This document shows, in pieces, positions 9,422-18,237 of a stretch of DNA of 64,000 nt. The DNA comes from Legionella drozanskii LLAP-1 (GTDB lineage Bacteria; Pseudomonadota; Gammaproteobacteria; Legionellales; Legionellaceae): assembly GCF_001467585.1 (NCBI RefSeq), contig NZ_LNXY01000020.1, positions 358,520 to 422,519 on the forward strand. The letters are read 5' to 3'. Positions within the stretch are counted from its first letter, which is position 1, and every line of letters starts with the position of its first letter. The notes beneath the pieces were generated by a model. It saw only the letters and a program-made list of their open reading frames with translations, was not told where the DNA came from and did no database searches. Position numbers and translations under genes: made by a program.

Positions 9422-10570
9422 TTATACTAAGGTAAAGCCTTCGTTATTATCATCAGGTTTTTGATCGTCATTATTACCTGATTTTTGGGGGGCCTGCTCA
9501 TCGAAATCACTGCTGTCTTTGGGTTTTGTACTCTGGCCAGCCGCTGTTTTTGAACTGCTCCAAAAACGGGAAAAGCCCCAATCTGAATTTGTTGAACTAG
9601 TTGATTGATTTTTTTCTACCGGTTCTTCCTTTTCTTTTTTCGAACTATCAGTGGGTTCTTGTGTCAAATACGCATATAGCGGCCGAAGGAGTAGATCTCC
9701 AGGTCGATAAGACTGAACAGGAGCAGAAGTACTAGAAGTACTAGTCTCATCCAGTTCTACTTCCTGGGTAAGATACTCATAAGCAGGTCTAAGAAGAAAA
9801 TCGCCAAATTGATAACCTTTTTTGGACTCTAATTCAGATTTTAGATCTAAGACGGGAAGTTCCGAATTGACTTTTTCAATTGAGCCTTTAATCAATATTA
9901 GAAGCTCTTCAATCCGTTGAATTTCTTCAAAGGTCAATCTACTTGGATCCTCTGGGGTCAAATCATTGTTAAGCTTAATAATTGCTATTACCAGTAACTG
10001 ATAACGAGGGCCTCGTTGAATAATTTGAATAAGAATACTCGCTAAATCTGATTGTTTAGCATTGGCCTTAGGGTCTGCAAGGTATAGTTCAATATCTTTG
10101 AAAGCTTCAGGATGCTCGCGTACCTCTTTGAGGTAGGTGGGATAAAGTTCCGAATAAATAGGGTAAATAGTAAAAAATACTTTGATTAACTGAGTTCTTT
10201 GTTGGCGTAATTTAGCTAACTCACTTGGGTCAAGATCAGTACGAATTGACTCTGTGACATTTTGAAGAAGTTTTGTAGAAACATCTTTTAGCTGAGGAAG
10301 TAGGCCTCTTAATTTGATTAGAAAATCATTATGTTTGGCTGTTTTACCATAGGAAGAGAAATAATTATCAAGAATATCTAAAGAACGGTAAAAGGTTCTT
10401 TCAGTATCAATTATCTCTTGGATGACTCGATTTTGAGATAGGTTGCGTTGAGGTAAGTCTTGATTTAATTGTTCATGAGAGGATTCAATGCTACTTTGAG
10501 ATGAGGACGTTGTAGTGTCTAATTCTTTTTCTTTCTCAATCATTTCCTTTATTTGTTCTGATGCTAACAT
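9422..10570 (-). CDS. Protein with Dbl-homology (RhoGEF) signature; Dot/Icm effector candidate
   Basis: 382 residues. Residues about 46-235 match the layout of a eukaryotic DH domain, which loads Rho-family GTPases with GTP. The first conserved region reads RVIQEIIDTERTFYRSLDIL (48-67), with the invariant TE. The third reads ILIQIIQRGPRYQLLVIAII (179-198), with the diagnostic QR-PRYQLL. No PH domain follows. Instead two near-identical 19-residue units occur (252-270 and 287-305, both ending in LLRP-Y-YLTQE), then a Ser/Thr-rich linker and an acidic Asp/Asn tail ending FTLV. The N-terminal 45 residues are polar and Ser-rich. The ATG has an AGGAG site 5 bases upstream, behind a PmrA-like promoter. 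The DH assignment rests on motif recognition. Effector status is inferred. Confidence 0.8.
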   Translation of the reverse strand: MLASEQIKEMIEKEKELDTTTSSSQSSIESSHEQLNQDLPQRNLSQNRVIQEIIDTERTFYRSLDILDNYFSSYGKTAKHNDFLIKLRGLLPQLKDVSTKLLQNVTESIRTDLDPSELAKLRQQRTQLIKVFFTIYPIYSELYPTYLKEVREHPEAFKDIELYLADPKANAKQSDLASILIQIIQRGPRYQLLVIAIIKLNNDLTPEDPSRLTFEEIQRIEELLILIKGSIEKVNSELPVLDLKSELESKKGYQFGDFLLRPAYEYLTQEVELDETSTSSTSAPVQSYRPGDLLLRPLYAYLTQEPTDSSKKEKEEPVEKNQSTSSTNSDWGFSRFWSSSKTAAGQSTKPKDSSDFDEQAPQKSGNNDDQKPDDNNEGFTLV

Positions 10571-10608
10571 GAATACTCCTAAAATATCAAATAGTAAATA
10601 ATTTGATC

Positions 10609-10641
10609 ATTTTACCCGACAAAAATTAAGGCAAGCTTAAG
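10609..10641 (-). promoter_or_regulatory. PmrA-like tandem box and -10 of the RhoGEF-like gene
   Basis: On the minus strand two half-sites, CTTAAGCTT (10633-10641) and CTTAATTTT (10622-10630), repeat with an 11-bp period. The -10 element TAAAAT (10609-10614) begins 7 bases after the second. This matches the known Legionella PmrA consensus cTTAATatT in tandem. The start codon is about 40 bases further on. Confidence 0.7.
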
Positions 10642-10722
10642 AGTAGTGAGTTAGTTGATTTTGGGGGAATGAGTAGCAATTACTTGATAATATTGCCCCT
10701 TCATAATTGGCCACTTGCTTTG

Positions 10723-10742
10723 CCCTCCACTTTCGCGGAGGG
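10723..10742. repeat. GC-rich stem-loop with CTTTCG core, downstream of the hydrolase/coiled-coil gene
   Basis: CCCTCC-ACTTTCGC-GGAGGG is an inverted repeat closely related to 5672-5689 and placed similarly, past the end of an effector-candidate gene transcribed toward it. There is no adjacent T-run. Confidence 0.5.
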
Positions 10743-10807
10743 TGATGGAAAATCTGTCGCAGAAGGGGCGGCGGTCAACCTACCATTCAACGCTGAGAAT
10801 TTGAAGA

Positions 10808-13800
10808 CTAAGCACCTACAGCTGGGTTTTCTAAACCTAACTCTTTAGCACAATCATCAACGTAGGCTTCTCCTTGCGTGTGTGTAACGAAAAATAAAGG
10901 ATTTCGTTTACCTGTAACCACGGTGTAAGCTAGTTCAAAGGCAAAACCTAAAACTAACGCACTGCTTTTAAAGAAACGAGTCCAAGGTCCGTCACGATGA
11001 ATTTTTAAAGCATCATTCGCACGTAAAAGCGCTTCACCGAAAGCTTGCACTCGCTCACTAGGAAGTGGACGTTCGTTTGTATCTTGCAAGATTGATTTTA
11101 AATTGATCACCAACTCTAATTTAGTAATTATTTTATCATAAACCTCTTTATCTGATTCAAATAAAGGTTGTAGGAGCTCAGGAAGAGTACCATCAGGATT
11201 TAATCTCAACTCAGGTTGATATTTTTGTGCTTGTTGAAGCAAATGAGTCAAGTAATTATTAGTAAATGGCAACAATTTTGTTTGGATTAAAACAATCTTT
11301 TCAGCTTCTTCCTGGCTCTGTAGTTTTTCAATTAACTCTTTATCTTTTTGAGTGTCAGAACTCAAAAGGACCCATTGTCCTACAAGACGTCCTATTTCCT
11401 CAGCTTGGCTTTGAACGGTTTCTTTTAATGAGCGGATTTCTTCACTATTCTCGCCTGATAAGCGCTCTAATCTTTGATTTAGCGCCTTGTTTTGTTCCGT
11501 GGCTTTACCTATCTTATCTTCTAGCTTAGAGATTGTTTCTTGTTGAGCACTCGATGAGTGTTCAAACCGTTGTGCTTCTTGCTCCTTTTGTTCACGGATT
11601 TCCCCTATCTGCTTCTCTAAAGCACGAGTTTTTTCCAGATGATCTTGTGCTTTTCTCACCATTTGAGATTCTTGATTTTCGATAACGGATTGCTGAGCTT
11701 TTTCTTTTTCTAATAGTTTTGTATTTTGCTGTTTTAGCTCATCAAGGAGTTGCTCTTGCTTTAGAATCTCCCTTTTCAAATCTTCGAGTTCGGGTGAAGG
11801 AGCACCAAGCTTGATGGCTTCTTGCTTGATTAAATTAAAAAAGGCTTCACCAACACAATCTGGTTTTTGCCGCAGATCAATCGTTCTTTCCTTTAATAAA
11901 ATCCCTCCGGCTTTGACCAAGGTGTCAATACGGAAATTAAGTTGCTCTAGATCAATATCTATTTTTTCTTTAGAAACTAATCTCTGTTGTGCAGGATAGT
12001 CTTTCTTTAAGGTTTTCGCTAAATCATATAAACGCTCGAGATTGATTAAATAAGTCTCATCAGAGGCTTGGTGTATGTCAAAACAAGGTTGTAAGAGCTC
12101 AGATTGTTTACTGGAAATAAAGGCTTGGATTACTTCAAGCTTTTCTTCAGAGACCTCTCCTAGAGAAGCAATGGACTCACTCAATACTTTTTGAATATCC
12201 TCTATACTCCTAATTCGAGAGGATTCTATCCTTAATAGGTATTCTTTTACCTGAGTAAGTTCCTCAGGAGTATCGTTATCGGGCTCTGGTAGTTTAATTA
12301 CAAACTCATGAAATACCGTGTAAAAATGTTCAGGAGGATTCAATAAATGCTCTATCTGAGCCTTTAAAGCATCCGTTTGTTGAATAATGGATGCATAGTG
12401 CGTTTCAATAGTGTGTTTAAATCCTGTCTGAATTAAGTCATCGAATTGATTAATAATCAATTCGTATTCTTTTGGAAAGTCTGCTTGTTTTGCTATTTCT
12501 TCTTTTACCCTTTGTATAATGCGAAACGGTTCTTCGATGACATTGCGTAAAGCTTCATCTTCCTCGCTACTAAGATTGTTACGCAAATATTTTTGACTCA
12601 GAGTTTCTATTAAAACAGCTAGGCCGTTAAAGAAAATTTTGCGTCCTGCTTCTTCTTGGAGGAGATTCAGTAATCCTTGACCGTCGAAGGACGAGCTAGA
12701 AGCGCGAGAGGATTCTTTAGAGGAATTGAACATTCTCGCAATGGTGTCTTTTAACGTTTCTGTAGTGGCGTGTATCATTCCAGCTAATGAATTTTCAAAC
12801 TTTTCAAAATTTACGAACCCACGCAAATACAATAAGGCATGCTCTTGGTTGATAAAATCTTGATGAAGAGTAGGCACCGCAGCTTCCATAGGCATATGGT
12901 TATGTCCATGTAAATGAACAAAGCGTTGCTTGTCTTTAGCATACTGAGCACCAAGACGAGCATAAGAACCTTCTTGGAACCAGATAAAGGCATGAATGTT
13001 TTCTAGAACAGCATTGTAATGAGTTAATAACTTTTCGTTGCGTTTGGATTGATTCTGGTTAAGAAAATCATTTAATACCCCATCCAGTTGCTCATGCTTA
13101 AGCCTTACTTCATGACAGTTTTCTTGACTGAATCGATCCCCAGTACAACGATTCAAGAAATCAAATAACTTACATAAAACTAAATCTTGAACTGTTGTTG
13201 TATCGCGCTGTACGATGGATTCTGGAACCTCTACACCTTGCTGATTATAGCGATTACCACTTGCACTACCATGATGTCCTGGTATGGGGAGCGGTTGCAT
13301 GCCTTCGGGAATAACTGGGCTGAAGCAGCAGGTTCTTTCATGTAGCTTAATTAGTAATTCGTAATCGTCGCATTGAGGGCGTTCATAAAATCTTGGACTA
13401 GACCAACGCAGGAATTTTAAATAATACTTACTGCCTCCTGGGACAGGGTCAATAAGAAAAGGATTGAGCTTCAAATTTTCTAATTTTGCTAATAGCGCTT
13501 TACGCTGTTCAGGTGTTTCATTAGCTTCTTTAAACGCAGGGTTGCCAGTTATTGCTCTGGCGATGCCAGTGTTATCTTCTGTTGTAGGAGCCTGGCATAG
13601 GATTTGATAGAGGGATAAGTCCGTTTCCTTTAATGCTTTAATAATTCGTGCTCTTTCGCTTAGCACCATGAGAGCTGTAACAGCACCACGGCTATGTGCT
13701 GCAATTTGCAAGGTTTCCTTACCACTGGCTGCTGCGCGCAATAATAAAAACACGCCTTGCGCTACACGCTCACCGACCTCGGAGCCTAAAGTAGTAGGGC

Positions 13801-14086
13801 CATTGACCACATCGACTGAGGGGGAGGTATAAGAAAGTGGCTCCTTCGGGGCACCCATTTCTGCCTCTTCGCCTAATAGCTGAACGATAGCCTGCGCGGA
13901 GTAGGATAGTGTTTCACCTCTTTCATAACACTTTTGATCCGCTTCGGTAAGACCAGGTAAGCCTTTAGTCGGCAGCTGAGTAAAGACAGTATCTGTTCCT
14001 AATAGGAATAGAAAATGGTCTTTTTCTTGAGAGGGTCGCTCTTCCAATAATGAAAAAATATCATTTAAATTGATTGGCTTAGCCAT
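10808..14086 (-). CDS. Predicted alpha/beta-hydrolase (lipase-like) fused to a long coiled coil; effector candidate
   Basis: 1092 residues. The N-terminal part resembles DUF2235/Tle1-like serine hydrolases. The nucleophile elbow IAAHSRGAVTAL (Ser132) is followed by LIDPVPGG (Asp213), then GHHGSASGNRYN (His271/272), a plausible Ser-Asp-His triad. The elbow is AHSRGA rather than GxSxG, as tolerated in that group. The middle (about 450-740) is helical, and about 765-935 is a strong coiled coil rich in Glu, Lys and Gln. Residues about 1040-1058 form one hydrophobic stretch that could touch a membrane. There is no signal peptide. The ATG is preceded by CTGGAG 6 bases upstream. I saw no PmrA-like box here. 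The hydrolase call is inferred from motif order; the substrate is unknown. Confidence 0.65.
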   Translation of the reverse strand: MAKPINLNDIFSLLEERPSQEKDHFLFLLGTDTVFTQLPTKGLPGLTEADQKCYERGETLSYSAQAIVQLLGEEAEMGAPKEPLSYTSPSVDVVNGPTTLGSEVGERVAQGVFLLLRAAASGKETLQIAAHSRGAVTALMVLSERARIIKALKETDLSLYQILCQAPTTEDNTGIARAITGNPAFKEANETPEQRKALLAKLENLKLNPFLIDPVPGGSKYYLKFLRWSSPRFYERPQCDDYELLIKLHERTCCFSPVIPEGMQPLPIPGHHGSASGNRYNQQGVEVPESIVQRDTTTVQDLVLCKLFDFLNRCTGDRFSQENCHEVRLKHEQLDGVLNDFLNQNQSKRNEKLLTHYNAVLENIHAFIWFQEGSYARLGAQYAKDKQRFVHLHGHNHMPMEAAVPTLHQDFINQEHALLYLRGFVNFEKFENSLAGMIHATTETLKDTIARMFNSSKESSRASSSSFDGQGLLNLLQEEAGRKIFFNGLAVLIETLSQKYLRNNLSSEEDEALRNVIEEPFRIIQRVKEEIAKQADFPKEYELIINQFDDLIQTGFKHTIETHYASIIQQTDALKAQIEHLLNPPEHFYTVFHEFVIKLPEPDNDTPEELTQVKEYLLRIESSRIRSIEDIQKVLSESIASLGEVSEEKLEVIQAFISSKQSELLQPCFDIHQASDETYLINLERLYDLAKTLKKDYPAQQRLVSKEKIDIDLEQLNFRIDTLVKAGGILLKERTIDLRQKPDCVGEAFFNLIKQEAIKLGAPSPELEDLKREILKQEQLLDELKQQNTKLLEKEKAQQSVIENQESQMVRKAQDHLEKTRALEKQIGEIREQKEQEAQRFEHSSSAQQETISKLEDKIGKATEQNKALNQRLERLSGENSEEIRSLKETVQSQAEEIGRLVGQWVLLSSDTQKDKELIEKLQSQEEAEKIVLIQTKLLPFTNNYLTHLLQQAQKYQPELRLNPDGTLPELLQPLFESDKEVYDKIITKLELVINLKSILQDTNERPLPSERVQAFGEALLRANDALKIHRDGPWTRFFKSSALVLGFAFELAYTVVTGKRNPLFFVTHTQGEAYVDDCAKELGLENPAVGA

Positions 14087-14282
14087 CTAGTACTCCAGGA
14101 TAAATCGTTTTAATCTTCCCTGAAGCTTAATTGTCTTCGATGACAGTATAAATATGCTTTAAATATGTACGATTATAAGCAGCTAAATGATGAGAGATCA
14201 ATATATTTTTACACAAATGTATTTATTTTTGATCATCAAGCTCAGGAGGGTGTCAATAATCGAATTGTTCATAGTTTGTATT

Positions 14283-14312
14283 GATCTACCAGCATAGAGC
14301 TGCTGGTAGATC
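14283..14312 (-). terminator. Perfect 12-bp stem-loop past the 440-residue orphan gene
   Basis: GATCTACCAGCA (14283-14294) and TGCTGGTAGATC (14301-14312) pair perfectly around a 6-base loop, about 55 bases past the stop codon at 14367. No T-run follows on the minus strand. It could be a terminator or a processing/stability hairpin. It sits in the gap between two effector-candidate genes. Confidence 0.45.
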
Positions 14313-14366
14313 TAATATTTGTCTGTTTAAGTAGGAATACTTTTGTTTTTAAAGCACCCACTACTG

Positions 14367-15689
14367 TTAAGGCCCTAACCTTGGCGCTGCTGATTTCTCA
14401 GCTTCCCTTGCTTTTGCTTTAAGGTCTTGAAGTTCGGCTTTTAATTTTCCAGTGTTATTACCTTTTATAAAAGCTTCTCGTTCTTCAGCTCCCTTTTGGA
14501 ATTTACTTTTTGCAAATTGCAGGCGTTTAGGGTCATCTGTAAACAACTTGTCATCAACCTTGGCTTTCTTTGCTTTTTCATCATAATCGCTTGAATAGAG
14601 GGACTCGCCATTCACTTTAATATTGATCTTGTCGGGAGGAAAACCGGCTATAATTGCTGACTCAAACGCTTTTTTTGCAATTTCTTTAGCTCGCTTTGGA
14701 TCGGTATCATTAATTTGGAAAGTAATCGTATCTGAACCCCGGGCTTTAAGTTCTTCGGCAATAGAGGTTAACGTTACATAAATCCTGTGGTCCGTTGTAT
14801 ACCAGCGATTGAATTCTGTACTAAGAGAGAATTCAGCGCCCTCACCACCAGCCTGGAGTGTTGTGCCTGTGATACTGACATGGGTTGTTAGTTTCGTGGG
14901 ATCTATATGCTTCAATCGATCCGATCCTTTTATGCCGGAGTGCATAGAAAGCGTAGGATCTTTCTTTTCTGCCTCTGCTGCCATCCGATCAATTTCTTCC
15001 TTCATCGCCTTATTTGATAAATATCGATGGCCCAGGAAACTGATCCGCCAATATTCTTGCTCTGCTTTTTTGAATAATTGATTTGCATTATCTTCAAGCC
15101 CTTTTTTAAACTCATCCAATTTTTCGTCTTGGGATTTTTTTAAATCTGCGGTCATTTGAGTTTTAATTGCTTGAAGTTCAGCATCGCTACAACCCAATGC
15201 AGTTTTCATTTGAGTTTTAAAATCATCTTTTTCAAAAAGCTTAGATAAATTATCTCGTTCAAGTGTTTGCTGGGCTTGTATGGCATTAACGGCTGTATTT
15301 TTAGCTTCGAGCATATAGGAAGCAGCATCGCCAAGTGAATATTTACCTGCAAGTAATAAGTCATTTAAATTAGTTAAATCAGTATTAAAATCTTTTTTTG
15401 CGTCCTTGTAATTGTCAGATTGTTCCAATGCCGTGGTAATTGATTGTGCGGCAGTAGTTGCGTCCGGCGTTCCAACAGTTTTCAGTTTTTCACTCAGTTT
15501 TTTACCGTCAGGTGCCTTAACTTCGGAAAAACTCTCGACAGCGCTCATTCGGCTACTATCATAATTATTGAAACTGTTAGTACTCGCTAAACCCCCACTA
15601 TCTTTGAGACTGCGAATAAAATGTTCGTAGACCTTCTTTTTTTCTTGAGTTTTAATCGCAGAAAGATCGGTTTGTACTTTAGTAACCAT
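14367..15689 (-). CDS. Uncharacterised 440-residue protein; effector candidate behind a PmrA-like box
   Basis: I do not recognise the family. The protein is hydrophilic, Lys/Glu/Asp-rich and has no signal peptide or membrane helix. Residues about 85-215 are predicted helical or coiled coil. The C-terminal half (about 250-370) looks like a mixed alpha/beta domain, with strands in THVSITGTTLQAGG, HRIYVTLTSIAEEL and DKINIKVNGES. The tail is a charged helix ending APRLGP. The ATG has GGTGA three bases upstream. It lies on the same strand 75 bases after metQ but has its own tandem TTAA promoter motif, so it is probably transcribed independently. Effector status is inferred from that promoter and the adjacent effector-like genes. 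Confidence 0.7.
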   Translation of the reverse strand: MVTKVQTDLSAIKTQEKKKVYEHFIRSLKDSGGLASTNSFNNYDSSRMSAVESFSEVKAPDGKKLSEKLKTVGTPDATTAAQSITTALEQSDNYKDAKKDFNTDLTNLNDLLLAGKYSLGDAASYMLEAKNTAVNAIQAQQTLERDNLSKLFEKDDFKTQMKTALGCSDAELQAIKTQMTADLKKSQDEKLDEFKKGLEDNANQLFKKAEQEYWRISFLGHRYLSNKAMKEEIDRMAAEAEKKDPTLSMHSGIKGSDRLKHIDPTKLTTHVSITGTTLQAGGEGAEFSLSTEFNRWYTTDHRIYVTLTSIAEELKARGSDTITFQINDTDPKRAKEIAKKAFESAIIAGFPPDKINIKVNGESLYSSDYDEKAKKAKVDDKLFTDDPKRLQFAKSKFQKGAEEREAFIKGNNTGKLKAELQDLKAKAREAEKSAAPRLGP

Positions 15690-15724
15690 GGTTCACCATC
15701 TAATAGAATTGCATGCATAAAAAA

Positions 15725-15757
15725 AGTATAACAGTAAATTCTTAACTCAAAATTAAC
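15725..15757 (-). promoter_or_regulatory. PmrA-like tandem box and -10 of the 440-residue orphan
   Basis: On the minus strand half-sites GTTAATTTT (15749-15757) and GTTAAGAAT (15738-15746) repeat with an 11-bp period. TATACT (15725-15730) starts 7 bases after the second. The box lies entirely between the metQ stop and the gene's start codon. The geometry is the same as at 10609-10641. Confidence 0.6.
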
Positions 15758-15764
15758 GAGCTAA

Positions 15765-16541
15765 TCACCACGCCGGGGTTGCCGAATCACCAAAAAGCGC
15801 GTTTGCTTTATTTTTTACTTCTGGTGAATTCATTGCCTTAACAAACTCCTCAAGTTGTGGTTTTTTGCTGCCGTTACGACGAATCACAATCAGATTTGCA
15901 TAGGGAGAATCTTTTCCTTCAACAAAAATTGCATCACGAGTTGGGCTAAGTCCAGCAGGAATAGCAAAGGTCGTATTGATTACTGCCGCATCGACATCCG
16001 CAAGGATACGAGGTAGCTGTGCGGCATCTAATTCTTTAATCACTAAGTGCTTAGGATTTTTAGAAATATCTGCAATAGAGACACTATTTTCACTCTTTAA
16101 ATCAATTAAACCTGCTTTTTGTAGTAGCAATAATGCGCGAGCTTCATTGCTTGGGTCATTAGGTATGGCAATAGTTCCGTGCTCAGGTAATTGGGCTAAG
16201 GTTTTAATTTTGCTTGAATAAATACCTGTAGGATAAACAAACGTTTTGCCGATTGCTTCTAAGTCATAGCCATGAGCTTTCATAGCAGCTTGTAAATAAG
16301 GTAAATGCTGATAGACATTGGCGTCTAAGCTACCATCTTGAAGGGCTTCATTGGGTAAATTATAGTCATTAAATTCAACAATTTTGATGGTCAATCCATA
16401 TTGTTTTTGGGCGACGTCTTTGGCGACTTCAACTAAGTCAGTTTCAGGACCTGCAATGGTTCCTATGGTTAAGGTATTAGGTGAAGGCTTATTGCAAGCC
16501 ACTAAACCAATAAGTAAAACAAGTACAGAAAAAATACGCAT
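15765..16541 (-). CDS. metQ: D-methionine ABC transporter substrate-binding lipoprotein
   Basis: Binds methionine in the periplasm and delivers it to MetNI. 258 residues, normal for the NlpA/MetQ family. The lipobox GLVAC gives Cys16 as the lipidated residue. Conserved MetQ segments follow: LTIGTIAGPETDLVEVAKDV, DGSLDANVYQHLPYL, IAIPNDPSNEARALLLLQ and AVINTTFAIPAGLSP. It is the last gene of metNIQ, 41 bases after metI, presumably under the leader riboswitch upstream of metN. Confidence 0.96.
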   Translation of the reverse strand: MRIFSVLVLLIGLVACNKPSPNTLTIGTIAGPETDLVEVAKDVAQKQYGLTIKIVEFNDYNLPNEALQDGSLDANVYQHLPYLQAAMKAHGYDLEAIGKTFVYPTGIYSSKIKTLAQLPEHGTIAIPNDPSNEARALLLLQKAGLIDLKSENSVSIADISKNPKHLVIKELDAAQLPRILADVDAAVINTTFAIPAGLSPTRDAIFVEGKDSPYANLIVIRRNGSKKPQLEEFVKAMNSPEVKNKANALFGDSATPAW

Positions 16542-16582
16542 AAAGCTCTCCGAAAAATAGTGTCCTAGCGCAATTGGGAAGG

Positions 16583-17230
16583 TTAATTGCGCGAATAATG
16601 GCGCGCTAAGCGATCGCCTCCCATTTGCAGCAGCTGAACGATGATTATCAAAACAAAAACAGTCGCTAACATAATCCCGACATTAAAACGTTGATAGCCA
16701 TAACGAATGGCTAAGTCACCCAAACCACCGCCACCAACGGTACCCGCCATGGCAGAATAATTGACCAAAGTAATGGCCGTCACAGTGACTGCTTGAATTA
16801 ATGCGGGAAATGCTTCGGGTAGCAAAATATAACGAATCATTTGCCAAGTATTGGCTCCCATGGAAAAACCTGCTTCGATCAAGCCTGCGGGTAGCGTTTG
16901 ATAGACATTATCCACCAGGCGTGCAAAAAACGGAGTTGCACCTAAAGTCAGTGGAACCATTGCAGCATGTATACCAATAGAGGTACCCACCAAAAGACGG
17001 GTGAAAGGAATCAAAGCGACTAACAATATAATAAAAGGAATCGAGCGACTAATGTTAATTAATCCAGAAATAAAGCGACTTATCCAAGCATGAGGCTTGA
17101 TTTTAGTACTCGTGAAAAGCAAGGTCCCTAAAGGAAGTCCTAAGATAATGGCAAATAGTGTACTAGCAACAACCATGTAGATCGTTTCGCCACTGGCTAT
17201 CAGCAAATCATAAAGCATCGTCAGTGACAT
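16583..17230 (-). CDS. metI: Methionine ABC transporter permease
   Basis: Inner-membrane channel of the methionine importer. 215 residues with five predicted membrane helices and the permease coupling loop near [22 protein letters not shown], where the EAA-type motif contacts the ATPase. The ATG at 17230 aligns with the usual MetI N-terminus and overlaps metN by 23 bases. An ATG at 17218 is the alternative. The overlap argues for coupled translation with metN. Confidence 0.95.
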   Translation of the reverse strand: MSLTMLYDLLIASGETIYMVVASTLFAIILGLPLGTLLFTSTKIKPHAWISRFISGLINISRSIPFIILLVALIPFTRLLVGTSIGIHAAMVPLTLGATPFFARLVDNVYQTLPAGLIEAGFSMGANTWQMIRYILLPEAFPALIQAVTVTAITLVNYSAMAGTVGGGGLGDLAIRYGYQRFNVGIMLATVFVLIIIVQLLQMGGDRLARHYSRN

Positions 17231-18233
17231 ATCCTAAAATCTCCACAGTTAAATTGGCCTTCTCGCAACGTTCGATAAATTGTTTTAATAAAGCCTCATT
17301 CGCAGTTAATTCAACCACTAAAACGCCACAGGTAATCGTATCAAAGCGGTCAATATTTGCGAGTAAGATATTAATATCTAAATGTAATTCACGACTAGTT
17401 TTACTAATAAAAGGGACAGTCGCTGTTTCTCCTTGGAAAAATAAACGCAATAAAGGCTTATTATTAGGAAAATTGGATAAATTCCCCGAGAGACAGGCGG
17501 GTAATTGTGGACTAAGCTGGGCATACAACATCGCTTTAGCCACACTCTCTTCTTTAGAGAACACATTGGATAATGCCGTCGTTTCGACAATTTCTCCATT
17601 TTCCATCACTGCTAAGCGATGGCAAATACGTTTCACCACTTCCATTTCGTGGGTAATCAACACCATAGTTATGCCATAGAGTTTGTTAATTTTTTTTAGT
17701 AACTCAAGGATGGAATTGGTTGTTTCAGGATCTAAAGCGGAGGTGGCTTCGTCACAAAGTAAAATTTTAGGGGAGCAACTTAAGGCTCGCGCAATGGCTA
17801 CACGCTGCTTCTGACCCCCACTCAGTTGGTCGGGATAAGCGTCTACTTTGGGTGAAAGTTCGACTAAGGGTAATAATTCATCAATTTTAAATTTAATGCT
17901 TTCTTCATCAATCCCTTGGATCCGCATCGGTAGGGCGATATTGTCATAGACCGTTTTGGAGTTGAGCAAATTGAAATGTTGGAAAATCATGGCCATTTTA
18001 TGGCGGGATTTACGTAAGTTAGCCGGAGATAATTCGGTAATTGTTTCATTGTCAACAATCACCTGGCCCTGATCAGGCTGTTCTAAAAGATTAATACTTC
18101 GCAATAAAGTTGATTTACCTGCACCACTTTTACCAATGATGCCAAATATTTCACCTTCTTGTACAAATAAGTTAATATCACGCAATGCGAGCGTGTTATT
18201 GTAGGATTTTGTTAACCCATTTAATTCAATCAT
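17208..18233 (-). CDS. metN: Methionine ABC transporter ATPase with regulatory NIL domain
   Basis: Cytoplasmic ATPase of the methionine importer. Walker [10 protein letters not shown] lies near residue 36, the signature [15 protein letters not shown] near 140, and Walker [15 protein letters not shown] follows. The C-terminal part from about residue 265 is the NIL/C2 domain, which in E. coli MetN binds methionine and shuts the transporter. I prefer the ATG at 18233. A GTG one codon upstream (18236) is also possible, and AGGT lies 5 bases before the GTG. First gene of metNIQ, behind a SAM-II type leader. Confidence 0.95.
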   Translation of the reverse strand: MIELNGLTKSYNNTLALRDINLFVQEGEIFGIIGKSGAGKSTLLRSINLLEQPDQGQVIVDNETITELSPANLRKSRHKMAMIFQHFNLLNSKTVYDNIALPMRIQGIDEESIKFKIDELLPLVELSPKVDAYPDQLSGGQKQRVAIARALSCSPKILLCDEATSALDPETTNSILELLKKINKLYGITMVLITHEMEVVKRICHRLAVMENGEIVETTALSNVFSKEESVAKAMLYAQLSPQLPACLSGNLSNFPNNKPLLRLFFQGETATVPFISKTSRELHLDINILLANIDRFDTITCGVLVVELTANEALLKQFIERCEKANLTVEILGYVTDDAL

Positions 18234-18237
18234 CACA

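Noticed and set aside
14100-14200. PmrA-like box upstream of the hydrolase/coiled-coil gene
   Set aside because: TTAA-containing stretches exist but are not spaced 11 bp apart nor 7 bp from a -10.
17224-17679. 151-codon plus-strand frame opposite metN
   Set aside because: Antisense shadow of a well-supported metN gene; no ribosome site or family pattern.
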